This document shows, one piece after another, positions 43,291 to 55,269 of a stretch of 64,000 bases of DNA. Below the pieces are notes generated by a model. It saw only the letters and a list, made by a program, of their open reading frames with translations. It ran no database searches and was not told where the DNA came from. Position 1 is the stretch's first letter. The number at the start of each line of letters is the position of its first letter. The stretch lies in contig NW_018344015.1 in assembly GCF_002099425.1 (NCBI RefSeq), positions 6,610,001 through 6,674,000 on the forward strand, written 5' to 3'. The translations under genes and the position numbers were made by a program. The DNA comes from Phascolarctos cinereus (Eukaryota > Chordata > Mammalia > Diprotodontia > Phascolarctidae).

Positions 43291-43800
43291 AGGGAACTTT
43301 TGTTTCTAACTTGTTAAATATACATTTTTAAAACCAGCTCTAAAAAATGGGGATTTATCATTTCATATGCACTCCTTTCATTTGTCCCTCTTTGTATAAA
43401 TTTGAATATTTTAAGATGATTGGCATATTTACCATAAAAATTTCAAAAAATGTTTATTTAAAAATAAATATAGGCTCTTGAGTAATAGCAAGATGTCTGC
43501 ATCCAAACATCCTGGAGGCAGCTAGAAAGTGAGGCTAGAGCACACTCAGGTAATTACCAGTGAAGTGAGAATTTACTGGGTGGTGTGTCTCAATTTTTGT
43601 TTATGCTTTCACATAAATGAATTAAATGTCCATTTGACTGATTGACAAAAGAAACGATCTCTTAAATGATCTTAACTGTAATTTTTATTATGTGTTGGAG
43701 AAAAACAAATCAACATACAGGCAACTGCCAACATATGAATAAGTAGATTGTGTTCTAAAAGTTCATTTCTAAGTCAATAATTTCTAATGGAACAGACGTG
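43291..43800. other. No gene seen
   Basis: AT-rich. No recognised repeat. Confidence 0.4.
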
Positions 43801-43802
43801 CT

Positions 43803-44035
43803 AAGTGAGGTATTGTAGCATAGTGGAGAGAGATTTGGCCTTGAAGCCTGGCAGACCTGGGTTCAAATCCCACCTCTGGCATACCGGCTGGGGTGATCCA
43901 TTGGCAACTCATTTAACTTCATAGTACTCTAGGCCACTCTCTTAAGACTATAAATTGCATCTCAGCTTGCATTAGTAGAAAGAACTTTCCTCACCAGTGA
44001 AATGACAGTGCTAGTCCCCATCCCATCCTACAAGC
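43803..44035 (+). mobile_element. tRNA-derived SINE of a second type
   Basis: tRNA-like head ('gtattgtagcatagtggagagag', 'cagacctgggttcaaatcccacc'), then 'actctaggccactctcttaagactataaattgc' and 'ctttcctcaccagtgaaatgacag'. This tail differs from MIR and Mar-1 and fits an ancient mammalian tRNA-derived SINE whose name I cannot give with certainty. Confidence 0.65.
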
Positions 44036-44129
44036 CATGTGCTATAGATACAAATAGAAACTCAAGACAGTTTCTGGACATCACATACTCAAATTCAAGG
44101 AACTTAATACTTTATTTTTCTTTTTTTGC

Positions 44130-44368
44130 TGTTATTTAGTTGTTTCAGTCATGTTCAGCTCTCCATGACCCCATTTGGAGTTTTCTTGGCAAAGATAATG
44201 GAGTGGTTTGCTATTTCCTTCTCCAGCTCATTTTACAGATGAGGAAACTGAAGAAAACAGGATTAAATGACTTGCCCAGGGTTTCACAGCTCATAAGTGT
44301 CTGAGGCCAGATTTGAATTTAGGTCTTCCTGACTCCAAGCTGGGCACTCTATCCATCTAGCTGCCAGT
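44130..44368 (-). mobile_element. Mar-1-type CORE-SINE
   Basis: 'tagttgtttcagtcatgttcagctctccatgacc', 'cttggcaaagataatggagtggtttgc', CORE 'cagatgaggaaactgaag' and a 'gcactctatccatctagctgcc' head. Confidence 0.93.
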
Positions 44369-45340
44369 ATTTTCCTCTATGTTTTCTATATAGAAATGTT
44401 GATATAAATAGTGGTTAGGTTTTCAGCCTAGCTCACACAAAAATTTGTTTCCTCCATAATATAGTTGAACTCTATTAGATATATAACTGCACAAGTTTGA
44501 ATTCTGGGTCCTGGGAGTCTTTTGATGCAGGAAGAAGAAAAAGAAGAATCTGCCTTCTTCCTTTCCTGGGCTTGAGAGAAGCCCTAGGCAAAATTTTTAA
44601 ATGGAGGAAGTTTGTTTTGGACATTTTTTTTACTTCCCTTTTTGGACTCCTTTCTCACTTTCTGCTGTCCTTCTCCCTAGTATCTTCTAGGCATTCAATA
44701 CCCTCAGGCTACTTTAAATTCCTAAATGTATCACCCTTCCACAGCCTGCCCACTTTCTAGAAGTGCCCCATGCTCCAAAATTAATTGTCTTCCCTCCATT
44801 CAATCAAAACTCCCATTTCCTTAGTGCAAGTAATCCCCAGGAAGGAAGCAATCTAATTCAACTCATCCACATTAAAATTTGAATGACTGATATTGGCCTA
44901 TAACCCTCCCAGAAATATTAGCCTTTTAAAAAATGGGATGCTCTTAACCACATTCATCCCTAATTGGTGGAATTTTAAGTAGTATAACCAATAGAAGTGG
45001 GGAAAAAAATCAGGCTGTTTGGGAGAAGGTATTTTGGGGACAGAATAGACCTTGAAGCTGACTAGAGAACATAGGGAGGTCAGCTGTGGCTGGGAATCTG
45101 AGGTCAGCAATCCTAATCTTTACTCTCTTATTCTTTATGGCTTCTCTCCTTCCTCCATCTCACAATTCACATATTCTCTAAAAGTTCCAAGTTTATTTCC
45201 CCAAAAGTTTCCATGACAGCAGCAATTAGGACTCCAACAGTAGGAAGGTAAGATGAAACAGGGATGACAAAAGACCATCACATTTATGTAGAGGTTATTC
45301 AGAAATCAGAGACTTGTGTGCTCAGGAGCACATGTTTTTG
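44369..45340. other. No gene seen
   Basis: About 1 kb without recognised repeats. Two ORFs of 70-87 codons (44497-44760 plus, 44898-45110 minus) have no domain or homology that I recognise. Confidence 0.4.
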
Positions 45341-45342
45341 GT

Positions 45343-45553
45343 GTTGTTCAGTTGTTTCAGTCATTTTGTGGGCAAAGGTACTGGAGTGGTTTGCCATTTC
45401 CTTCTCCAGCTCATTTTACAGATGAGGAAACTGAGACAAACAGGGTTAAGTCACACAGTTAGTGTCTGAGGCCAGATGTGAACACAGGGGTGATAAGTCT
45501 TCCTAACTCCAGACCCCACTCTTTATTGATCACACTACCTACATGCCCCATCA
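45343..45553 (-). mobile_element. Mar-1-type CORE-SINE, internally deleted
   Basis: 'tgttgttcagttgtttcagtc', then directly 'gcaaaggtactggagtggtttgcc', CORE 'cagatgaggaaactgagac', and 'cacactacctacatgcccc'. Confidence 0.88.
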
Positions 45554-45924
45554 GCACATGTAAGTGTATATAAGATACACTCCATCTATTTTTGATTCTT
45601 TGGTCCTACATACTAGAAAAAATCCAATTCATAAGAAGTATGCTTAAAAAAATTTTTTTAATTAAAAATTAAATTTAAAAATTAATCAAAAATTTAAAAC
45701 ATTTGTGTATATTATATAATGTATATATTATTTTATTAAGTATATATTATTACATATAAATGTATGTATGTGTATGGATATATATCTGTTGTTTTTTTTT
45801 TAACAATTCAATTCAACAAGCATTTATTAAAGACCATTTATACTCAAGGCACTATGCTAGGAAGTACAGGTACAAAGATAAAATAGTCCCTGCCCTCACG
45901 GAGCTTACATTTTACCTGAGGGGT

Positions 45925-45972
<48 letters not shown>

Positions 45973-46204
45973 CTCTAAGTAATTTCAAGAAGTAGAGATG
46001 TTAAGACCTGGGTGGGAGGTGGGGATCCAGAAAGGTCTCATGTAGGTGGTGTCACCTGAGCTGTGATCTGAAGAAAGCTAGGGATTCTATGAAGGAGGGT
46101 GGAATATAAGCAAACCCATGCGGATTTTGATATGCTAATGGCACATCCAGGCAGAAGTGTCCAGGAAGAAGTTGGTATACAGGTTGAAGAGAGAACTGAG
46201 GGCT

Positions 46205-46660
46205 TAATAAAGTTGTATGGCAGTAGCAGCTAGGATTCTAATTCCCAGCAGGCTGCACTATTTTTGGATTTCTCTGACACTATGCTGTAAGAAACTTCAC
46301 CATGACCATCCTGCAAGAAGTGATCGGCTTTGGTACTCTAACCTCATCACTCCCCTGCTCTCTCTGATTGGAGGGTAGAGCCAGGACCTCTGAAATCTTC
46401 ATTTAAGGAGGGCATCCAGCACAGTCATCTCCTCATTTTCCAATTTCTCCTTCATGCTCCTGACCAGGAATCTTTCTGTGCCCCCCAATATTCTCTCCTC
46501 TTTTAGCTTTCTTTTCTATGTTGTGTTCCCCTATTTGATTGTAAGCTCCTTCAGGGCAAAGACTTTCTTTCTTTTTCATAATTCTATTCTCAGAGCTTAG
46601 CACCGTGCCTGGCACATAGTAGGTGCTTAATGAGCATTTATTGACTGACTGATGAACAAA
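46205..46660 (+). mobile_element. L2-tailed unit inserted in the minus L2
   Basis: Ends as L2: 'gattgtaagctccttcagggcaaagac', 'gcttagcaccgtgcctggcacatagtaggtgcttaatg', 'tattgactgactgatg'. The upstream 46205-46420 is not recognisable as L2 body. Confidence 0.65.
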
Positions 46661-47394
46661 TAAATTTGGGAGCCACCTGCACCAAGATGATAACTGAACT
46701 CATTGGATCTGATTAAATCATCAAGGAAGAGAGTATATAGAAAGAAAACAAGTCAGATCCTGGGGGTGAGACACCCACAAAGTGGGCAGAAGGAGGATGA
46801 TGATTTAGGAAAGGAGACTAAGTAGGAACTATCAAACAGGTTAGAGAACCGAGAGAGCAGTGTCAAAAAAACAAAAAAAAAAAGATGAGGGCAGAGAATG
46901 GGATGACTGATGTTAGAAGCTGCAGAAAGGTTAAGCAGAATGAGAACTAAAGAGAGGCCCTTAGGTTTAGTCATTAAGAGATTACTGATAACCTGGGAGA
47001 AAGCAATTTCAATTAAAGTGGGGTCGGAAGTCAAATTATGTGAAGCAAAAAAATAGAGACAATAGCGTAGTAAAGACTACTCTTTTAACAACCTCTTTAA
47101 AAGAGAGAAGAGATATGGGACAATGGCTTGAGGGGATGGCTAAACCAAGAAAGGTTTTTTTAAGCATAGTGGAGGAGGGTATTAGATAGGAGGTAAAGAC
47201 CCAATAGAGAAGTGGAGATTAAAGACTAGAACAGAAAAGGGCAAGACTGAAGCAGGAAGAAATTGGAGGGAAAGAGAGCATAGAAAATCAAGGGCACGAG
47301 AAGAGGGGCCACCTAATAGAGCCTGGAGCAAAGGAGGAGAGCAAAGGGGATGATGTCAAGGGATTTTTAAGCTCAGAGGAGAGGAGCTGGTTCA

Positions 47395-47735
47395 TTTGTG
47401 TCTTTGTATCTCCAGTGCCTAGCACAGCACCTAGCATATTTTTGTTGCTATTGAGTCGTTTCAGTCATGTCCATTTCTCTGTGATCCCATTTGGGGATTT
47501 CTTGGCAAAGATACTGGAGTGACTTGCCATTTCCTTCTCCAGTTCACTTTACCCGTGAGGAACCAAGGCAAACAGGGTTAAGTGACTTGCCCAAGGTCAC
47601 ATAGTTATTAAGTGTCTAAGGCTAGATTTGAACTCAGGTCCTCCTGACTCCAGGGCTGGAGCTCTATCCACTGTACCACCTAGCTGCCCACCTGGCACAT
47701 ACGAGGTGCTTAATAAATGCTTATTAATTTGGAGT
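47395..47735 (+). mobile_element. L2 3' end split by Mar-1
   Basis: 'tgtctttgtatctccagtgcctagcacagcacc' before the SINE and 'ctggcacatacgaggtgcttaataaatgc' after it. Confidence 0.8.
47441..47688 (-). mobile_element. Mar-1-type CORE-SINE
   Basis: 'gttgctattgagtcgtttcagtcatgtcc', 'cttggcaaagatactggagtgac', CORE 'gtgaggaaccaaggcaaacagggttaagtgac', and a 'gctctatccactgtaccacctagctgc' head. cacctagcatat (47428-47439) and cacctggcacat (47689-47700) form an imperfect target duplication. Confidence 0.93.
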
Positions 47736-48099
47736 GAGCTGGAGGAATAGAATAGAAGAACTAACTCATGGTGAATAGTCTCTATTTTTTTCCCAATGAA
47801 GTATGAGGTGAGGTCTTCTCCTGAGAGGGAGAAAGGAGGAAGGAGGAGATGATAGGTTTGAAGAAAATTGAAAAGGTTTGGAATAACTCTAAGGAGAGTA
47901 TGATAGTTAATTAAGGGGGAAAAAAAGAATTGCCTTGTAAGAGGGAAGACCCAGTTATGATTTAGACATTAAGTCCATCAGCATATACATCTTGGATAGC
48001 CATGACAGATGGGCAATGAATAGTGCCTGGAATTGAATAGGAGAAAGATTGTGTTTGGGGAATTGTACATCACAATCCTAGGCTATAGCTGGATACAAA

Positions 48100-48357
48100 A
48101 ACTCAGGGAGCTAGGTGGTACACAGTTAATAGAGTGTTGGACCTGTGGTTAGAAAGACCTTAGTTCAAATACAGGCTCAGATACTTACTAGCTGTGCAAC
48201 CCTGGGCAAGTCACTTAACCTCTTTCTGCCTCAATTTCCTCATTTATAAAATGGGACTAATAATAGTACCTACCCTCTGGGTGGTTGTAAGGACCAAATA
48301 AGAAAATACTTATGAAGTGCTTTGTTAACCTCAAAGGGCTATATAAATACCAGCTTT
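48100..48357 (+). mobile_element. MIR / CORE-SINE, full length
   Basis: 'gggagctaggtggtacacag', 'gttcaaatacaggctcag', 'gggcaagtcacttaacctc', 'tcatttataaaatgggactaataatagtacc' and 'gtgctttgttaacctc..ctatataaatacc'. Confidence 0.92.
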
Positions 48358-48399
48358 TTATTTTTTTGCTCAACTTTTCAAAACTAGCCATATAAAAGA

Positions 48400-48850
48400 T
48401 ATCTAAGAAATGTATAATTAGAAAATAAAGCGGACTGGTCATGTAGCAAGATTGAGGGATAGTGAGGCAGCTAGGTGGCACAGTGGATACAGCACCAGCT
48501 CTGGAGTCAGAAGGACCTGAGTTCAAATCCAGTCTCAGACGCTTGATACTTGCCAGCTGTGTGACCCTGGGCAAGTCATTTAACCTCAACTGCCTTGCCA
48601 AAAAAAAAAAATAACAAAAAAACAAAAAACAAAGATTGAGGGATAGCGTATGAACAGTATATGAGGGACAGCATATGCCCACAGAATATTATTACAGAAC
48701 TAGAAGAAGTCCTTCATGACATTGGCTAGCTCTTTCATGGAGGATTGTGAGAAAACACAGATAAGAAGAGCAAGGACGAAAAAGCATGAATAGGTATAAT
48801 CTAAACCACTGGAGGAAATGTATATCACATCAGGGAAAACATGGCTCTGT
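48400..48850 (+). mobile_element. RTE-like LINE 3' region, split by a young SINE
   Basis: The plus translation before the SINE gives KRTGHVARLRD. After it, a WTVYEGQHMPTEYYYRTRRSPS-like stretch and 'gaggaaatgtatatc' follow. This suits the end of an RTE-type ORF2 (RWAGHVAR, then GR....RW.D, then RMEEAYI). The pieces join exactly at the SINE target duplication. Confidence 0.6.
48463..48631 (+). mobile_element. Young tRNA-headed marsupial SINE with perfect 15-bp TSD
   Basis: 'gaggcagctaggtggcacagtgg', 'gaaggacctgagttcaaatcc', 'cagctgtgtgaccctgggcaagtcatttaacctc', then a mixed A-tail. aagattgagggatag at 48448-48462 and 48632-48646 is identical, marking a recent insertion. Confidence 0.95.
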
Positions 48851-49184
48851 CAAGGTACTAAAAGTGACAAATTCTAGGGGTTTAGAATCATTTCCCCCTC
48901 TTCTTTATGACATGTTTGTTTTGGTGATGCAGCCACAAGGGCAATAGCAGTGTACATTGACCATTCTGTCTCATCAATACATCTTTTTTTATCTAAATTA
49001 TGTTTTTGTAAATTTTAATTTATTACTTTTCTGAACTTAAGAAACAAAACAAGTAATTTTGTAACATAGAATAAAAAAAGATGATTCTACACAAAACTGC
49101 AAATCTAAGATGTTCAACTTGCCATTTCCTTTTAAATATGCATAGTCATCGTGTAACTTCCTTTTTTTCATTTTTTCCTGCCCT

Positions 49185-49305
49185 CCTCCCAAATTGTCTC
49201 ACCATTAGACTGTATGTCCCTCACGTCTTGTCTTCCTTTGGGATCCTAAATCACCCAGCACAGTACCAAGCATGCAGTCAACATTCAGCAAATACTTTTT
49301 GATTG
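49185..49305 (+). mobile_element. L2 LINE 3' end
   Basis: 'cattagactgtatgtccctcac', 'cacccagcacagtaccaagcatgcagtcaacattcagcaaatac'. 48851-49184 holds no recognised feature. Confidence 0.6.
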
Positions 49306-49815
49306 ATCCCTCTTCCCTGAGATGCCGGTAAAAGCTTAAAATATCAATAAAGTTAGTTTTGTTGTTCAATCTTTATTAACAACCTTGACAGAACTACCCA
49401 AAAGGCAGCATAGTAATGTCTAGAAAGAGAAATTGGCACCAGGCTGGATGCTAGCTAGCCCAAGGGACCTTAAATAAAGCAGTCTAGACATGGAAGGATA
49501 TAATGTATCAAGATTAAGTATTCACTTTTGCACAGTGGCATAGAGGGGGAAAGAGACGTTCACTGTTGAAAAGGGGTAAGGAAATAGAGATTTAAGATCA
49601 GTGTGTTTTTCTGTTCCTGTTATTTATGCTTTCTTGGATTGCTTAAAGAAAAAAACACATTTTTTGTACTTTAAAAAGAATTATAACCCATTCATATAAC
49701 CTGTTAATGAAAATGGGGGTGACTTTTGAAGGTTCTAGTGTAGAGGGTATACCTTTAAAAACCACTAGCTAGAATAAGCTTTGAACAGAAAGGAAAGGAC
49801 CTATTGGTATTTTTA
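49306..49815. other. No gene seen
   Basis: About 0.5 kb without a recognised repeat or exon. Confidence 0.4.
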
Positions 49816-49819
49816 GAGT

Positions 49820-50076
49820 CAAGGCAGCTAGATGGTACAGTGAATACAAAACTGGACTTGGAGTCAGGAACACCTGAGTTCACATGCAGTCTCCTATACT
49901 TACTAGCTGTGTGACCTTGGGCAAGTCATTTAACTCTGTCTGCCTTAGTTTCCTCATCAGTAAAATGAGGATAATACAGCTCCTACCTTGTAAGTTTGTT
50001 GTAAGGATCAAATGAGATATATGTAAAGTGCCTTGCAAATCATAACATGTTACATAAATACTAGCTATCATCATCA
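49820..50076 (+). mobile_element. MIR / CORE-SINE, full length
   Basis: 'caaggcagctagatggtacagtg', 'cttactagctgtgtgaccttgggcaagtc', 'tcctcatcagtaaaatgaggataatac', 'ttgttgtaaggatcaaatgag' and 'catgttacataaatactagc'. Confidence 0.93.
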
Positions 50077-50224
50077 AGGGAAAATAGATTGCTTCTTAGA
50101 AAATAAGACTAGCGCAGTGTTATGATGACCCTCAGTCCTAAAAAGGACTGTTTGCTGATTTATCCAGTCATCTTCTTAGATAACTTGGACTTATCTTCAC
50201 AGTCTTCTCCTGCTTGATATACAA

Positions 50225-50403
50225 ACTCTTAGAACTCAAGGTTCTTTAAGGTGGTCTAAGGTAACCAACTCCTTCATTTTACAAATGAGGAAACTGAGGC
50301 CCAGAGAGATGATTCTTGCTATAATTCATTCACATAGTAGGTGAAAGAGAGATTTAAACCTTACTCATTTAATCTCAAATCCAGGGCTGCCTCATGCTGC
50401 CTT
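50225..50403 (-). mobile_element. MIR-like/CORE-SINE relic
   Basis: 'cttcattttacaaatgaggaaactgaggcccagagag', 'tcacatagtaggtgaaagag', 'ccagggctgcctcatgctgcc'. Confidence 0.7.
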
Positions 50404-51100
50404 AAATGGGGAAAGATAAGTTTCTTTCTTTAAAATAAACAATATATAATCAATTTTTGAAACCTCAGTAATTCTCCCCTATAATTTGGGCGTGCATTAA
50501 TGAAAACAGAGTGTTGATAAATTGGTTAGTTTTGGGGCGGTATTTTTTGTTGAATGCTATTAATTAAAGGTAGTTACTTCAAAGCCATGTTTTTAAAAAA
50601 TGGTTGTATTTCTTTTGCAAATTGACATAAAGTTCCATAAAGCTCTGTGCAAGTTGAGACTCATTTCTTTGTTGACTCTTGGCAAGCTGCCACCAAAATG
50701 TTTGATATGATGGACCATGGGTACCTTTTTGATAAACCATATTGAAATGACCCAGAAAGAAGACATATTTTGCTTTGCATTACAATTGGAGTGTCAATAT
50801 GTCTTTATTTACTAATATGGCATTTATTCATCACATAATCTTATTCATAAGTTACATCTATGGACAAATGAGGAGAACATGGGAAATTAATTTAAGATTG
50901 TTCCTTCCTGTTTATATTTTCCTTTACGTAGTCACATCATCTCTTTTCCAGGAGAAATATAACTGCAGAAACTGAGGTCTGCTACTGCTATTTTCATTTA
51001 AATCTTTAAATTCTAGTTATGAAAATGCCTGGACCCTAGAAGGTCCCAATACTGACAGTGTAACTATTAAGACTTTAATAATTTGTGTGGTGGAAATTAA
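50404..51100. other. No gene seen; AT-rich DNA
   Basis: No repeat or exon recognised. Confidence 0.4.
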
Positions 51101-51104
51101 TCAA

Positions 51105-53060
51105 TAAACCTTTATTAAGTGCTTCCTACGTGCCAGGTACTGTGCTAATCTCTGGGGATACAAAAAGAGGCAAAAGACAGTTTCTACCCTCAAGGATCTC
51201 ATGCTCTAATAATGGAGACCAAAACAAATATATATATATATCAACAAGCTATACTACAGAATAAATAGGAAATAATTAACAGAGGGAACAGAATTAATAA
51301 GGATTAGCAATGACTTCCTACAAAAGATGAGATTTTAGTTGGGACTTAGAGGAAGTAAAAGAAGCCAGCAGACCTTAGGGAGCACATTCAAGGCATGGGT
51401 GATAGACATAGAAAATGTTGGGAGCAAGAAGGCCAGTTTGTGGTGGGAGTAAGGTATGAGAAGACTGGGAAGGCAGGAGGGGGTGAGGTTATAAAGAGCT
51501 TTGAATTCCAAAAAGAGCATTTTGTATTTGATCCTGGAGGCAATAGGGAGCCACTGGAGTTTATTGAGTAACTTTAGGAAAATCACGTTAGTGGCTGAAT
51601 GGAAAGAGTTGAGGCAGGCAGACCCACCAGCAGGCTACTGCAATACCCAAGGTGTGACATGATGAGGGCCTGTACAAGAATGGTGGCAGTGTCAGAGGAG
51701 AGAAGGGGGCATATCTGAGAGAATATGCAAGAGTGAAATGGACAGGACTTTGCAACAGACTGGATATGGTGGCATGAGATAGTGAGAAGTCAAGAATGAC
51801 TTCTAGGCTATGAGTCTTGGGGAGACTGGAAGGATAGTATTGCTCTTAATACTAATAGGGAAAGTAGGAGATGGAGAGGGTTTAGGGAGAAAGATAATGA
51901 GAACAATTTTGGACATATTGAGTTTAAGGTGTCTAATGGCTCCAGTTTGAGGCGTGTGAAACGCAGTTGGAGATGCAAGATTGGAGGTCAGTAGAGAGGT
52001 TGGGGCAGGATAGGTAGATTTGCAAATTGTCAGAACAGAAATAATAATTAAATGCATGGGAGCTGATGAGATCACCAAGTGAAGTAGTATAGAGGGAGAA
52101 GAGAAGGGGGCCCAGGAGAGAACCCTTTGGCACACCTAGAGTTAGAGGATGTGATCTGGATGAGGATCCAGCAAAGGAGACAGAAGAGTGGTTATATTGG
52201 TCAGAGGATAACCAGGAGAGAATGGTGTCCCAAAAACCTAGAGAGAAGAAAATATCAATGAGTAGAGGATGATCAATAGCGTCAAAGACTGCAGAAAGGT
52301 CAAGGAGAATGAGAACAGAGAAAAAGCCATTGGATTTGGCAACTAAAAGATTATTGGTAACTGGAGAGCGCAATTTCAGAGGAATAATTAGTTTGGAAGC
52401 CAGATTGGAAAGGGTTAAAAAGCAAGTTAGAGGAAGGTGGATGCATTTATTTTAGACAGCCTTTTCGAAGTGTTTACCTACAAAGAGCAGAAGAGATATA
52501 AAAAGTTAGTGGGAATGAAAGGCTCAAGTAACAGTTTTTTTCAGGATGGAGGAGACATGGGCATATTTGTAGGCAGTAGAGAGTGATCCAATAGACAGGG
52601 AGAGACTGAAATAAGTAATGGAGCAGAGATGACAATGGGCAGTCTGCTGGAGAGTGAAATGGGATTTCTTGAACAGGGAGAGGGGTTAGCTTTGGTAATA
52701 AGTAAGGTCACCTCATCATATGAGACAGGGTGAAGGAGGAGACTGTGGCAGAAGGCATATGAGATGGGGAAGAGGAGGAAAGAGGGAGTTCACAGTGAAT
52801 GGCCTTAATTTTTTTCTGTAAAATACGAAGTAAAGTTCTCAACTGAGAAGGTAGGGAAGAGGGGAACTGTAGGAGACTTGAGGAGGGATGAAACGGTTTA
52901 GAAGAGTCACTATGAAGAGTGGGATAGTGAGTTGATAAGGCAGGTAAGAAGGATTCCTAGCAAAATAAGGGCCCAGTTGAAGTTGTAAAATAAATCTATA
53001 GTGGGCCTAATCAGAACAGTGTACTTTTCTCCACCTTCATTCAGCAGCATGTGTTTTTTT
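51105..53060 (-). mobile_element. Long L2 LINE copy, RT region to 3' end
   Basis: The longest and best-kept L2 here, about 2 kb. The 3' end at left ('aataaacctttattaagtgcttcc', 'ccctcaaggatctcatgctc') runs through 'gagccactggagtttattgag' to the RT region. The minus translation of 52373-51933 includes LILLDLSAVFDAIDHPLL, LTLGVPKGSLLGPLLFSLYTTSLGDLISSHAFNY, LQIYLS, the L2/CR1-type RT blocks. The catalytic YADD is replaced by CSDN (52030-52045) and stops occur, so it is inactive. The end past 52700 continues into upstream ORF2. Confidence 0.92.
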
Positions 53061-55269
53061 ATCTCGGTATTTTTAAAAATTATAACAACTTTGGAGGTTA
53101 TCCCCAGAATACGATTCTGTGATTCTTCCATTTGACTTTATGCCCTTGTTCCCAAATATTTATATCTAAATGTCATTTTACTTCAAGCTAATAATAGATC
53201 ATCCAATACTGAAACTTGTAGTGTCGATGAATACCCTACAAATAACTGTAAACACAGATTAAATGTCAATACCAAGATAACCTCAAACGAGTCTCTATAC
53301 CATTGCTAGAAATTTATTCCATACTTAATAGTACAGCTCAGGGTGCTTTTTCCTGAGGGCAAATTTGTAATTAACTACAGTAGTATTCCCTGGGCTTGGA
53401 GTATTATTCTTCACATAATTAATACAATAGTTAAAACACCACATACTCTTACAGAAGTTTTTAAGGCATGATAGGAGACATTATTTACCATCTTCTAGAA
53501 TATTTATTTCCATGATATTTAGCTCAAACTGTTAAAAAATACTTTTGTTTTAAAATGCTCCATCAAGAACTATGTCTAACTCAATCTTTATCATACATTT
53601 ACATCAATGATGTTTCTTAGGTAAATGTATTGAAATTACTACTCTATATTATTTTATATTTTAGGAAATAACCCATTCAGCAAATTTTATTAGGGAAGCA
53701 TGGTGCAGGGAAGAGAAAGGTATTGGGTGGGTCATTTAACTTCTCTAGACCTGTTTTCTCCCTCATAAAAGGAGGCGGTTGACTTAGGGGACTGCTAAGG
53801 TCCTTTCCTGCTCTAAATCCTAATTACTAGATATAAGTTCCTCTCTGATTAGAGATCACGATGATCACAATGTCTTTGTATTGCTTTACCTCAACCCCAG
53901 GAGAAGATAACAAAAATCTTTTCTCATGCTTTCAAAAATCTGTGATTTCATTGGGATATTATTTCCTACACCAGCACAGATTTTAAACCCTGCTCATCTC
54001 ATCTTGTGTGATTTTTATCCATATTTTCTCAATAACCTTCAGGAGATACAGCCAACAAAAACATGATTGGAAAAAATAAAAAGACAACAAAATGATTAAA
54101 AAATAAGACAGAAAAAGCATGAGAAGAGGGGGGAGGCACTCCAAGTCACATTGTGATAACAAAGCTTAGTTGCTGCAGATATTTTGAGAAATTTAAGCCA
54201 GTGGCAAGAGAAGTACCCAAAAAAATCCCTTTAGACATCATAAATATATCGGAAATGTACTTTCTTTGCTTTGTCATCTTTCTCTTTGTTTTTACTTTTT
54301 TTCTTAGGATCAACACCTATCCATAGGATTTAAGGACTGATCTACCATAAGCCATTTATCTGCAGCATCCTATCATGTGTCTTTCCGCCACCAGATTTCC
54401 ACTTATTTGCACCACTGTGAAAGACTATGATGAATTCACTGCCACATGACAGCCAAAAATATCTAGTGGAAAGCTGATCTAGGAGATTTGTTCTAAGTGA
54501 AGGAACTAAGTATATGCTAGCCCTTTAAGAAATTTCTGAATATGAAATATGAATAGTTTTCTTAGAGATGAAATTTCATATATTAGTTTAGTCTTTCTTA
54601 TATAATGTGTGGAGGTGCTCTTTTGCATCTTAGCCTATTAAGGAGTAGGAGTAGGAGTATCCTGTCCTGCCACATTTAGAACATAAGCACTTTAATGAAA
54701 AGAGAAAAGAAGCCAAAACTTGAATCATTGTATCTAGCCAACAGATTTCAGCCTTTATTAAACTTGTCAGAAGCACTTTTAATTTTCATTAGTTTTATGA
54801 AGAATGGAGCCTAATACACATCTACAAAAGGATAAATGTGAAAACATTAAATTTGGGGGAAAGAAAATAATTCTGTTCTGCAGGAATATTTCCAAGATTT
54901 TAACCTCACTGATAAGGCCTTCTAATGCATTTTACCATTTCAAAGCAAAATAAACAAAGCTTTCATATAAAGTAGAGAGTGGGAATGGTTCTATCTACTC
55001 ATATGACCAATTGAACTAATAGTACCTAAATCAGCTGAGTCAAGCAATTGGTCCAGTCAGTTTTATTACATCACCCAATTTGGCTGTTATTTTTTAAATG
55101 AATTGTTTGAACAGACTTTGTGTAGGCCTATGAAACTTGAGAGCACTGGAGATTTATTAGGAGTATAGGATACAGAAAAAATGAAGCAGAGAGCAGCAAG
55201 GATAAAGTTTACTTATGTCATTAATTTGACTAATGCTGACCATCCCTGTAGATTCAGCCTACTAGGTTT
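53061..55269. other. Repeat-poor AT-rich DNA, no gene supported
   Basis: About 2.2 kb with only a MIR-like scrap (53735-53830: 'gtcatttaacttctctagacc', 'ggtcctttcctgctctaaatcc'). A pyrimidine-rich tract ending 'ttcttag' at 54307 resembles a splice acceptor, but all three frames after it close quickly. Confidence 0.45.

Larger units (their letters stand above)
45806..47990 (-). mobile_element. L2 LINE, 3' end to upstream of RT, split by two later insertions
   Basis: Pieces: 45806-46200 ('caacaagcatttattaaagacc', 'ctgccctcacggagcttacattttacc'), 46660-47395 ('gaggcccttaggtttagtcattaagag'; the minus translation SLVLILLNLSAASNISHPIL matches the RT block LLDLSAAFD..DHPLL) and 47735-47990 ('gaggtgaggtcttctcctgagaggg', 'aggtttggaataactctaagg'). 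A (GT)n run lies at 45923-45970. The split is caused by an L2-tailed unit at 46205-46660 and an L2 end carrying a Mar-1 at 47395-47735. Confidence 0.82.

Noticed and set aside
44497-45110. Two ORFs of 87 and 70 codons
   Set aside because: No recognisable domain, poor codon context, opposite strands, no promoter signal.
48257-48682. 141-codon minus ORF
   Set aside because: It runs through a MIR, RTE-like sequence and the young SINE; its mid part is the SINE's tRNA-like region read in reverse.
54302-54420. Possible exon after a pyrimidine tract ending ttcttag
   Set aside because: All three forward frames meet stops within about 12 codons and no donor follows at a sensible distance with an open frame.
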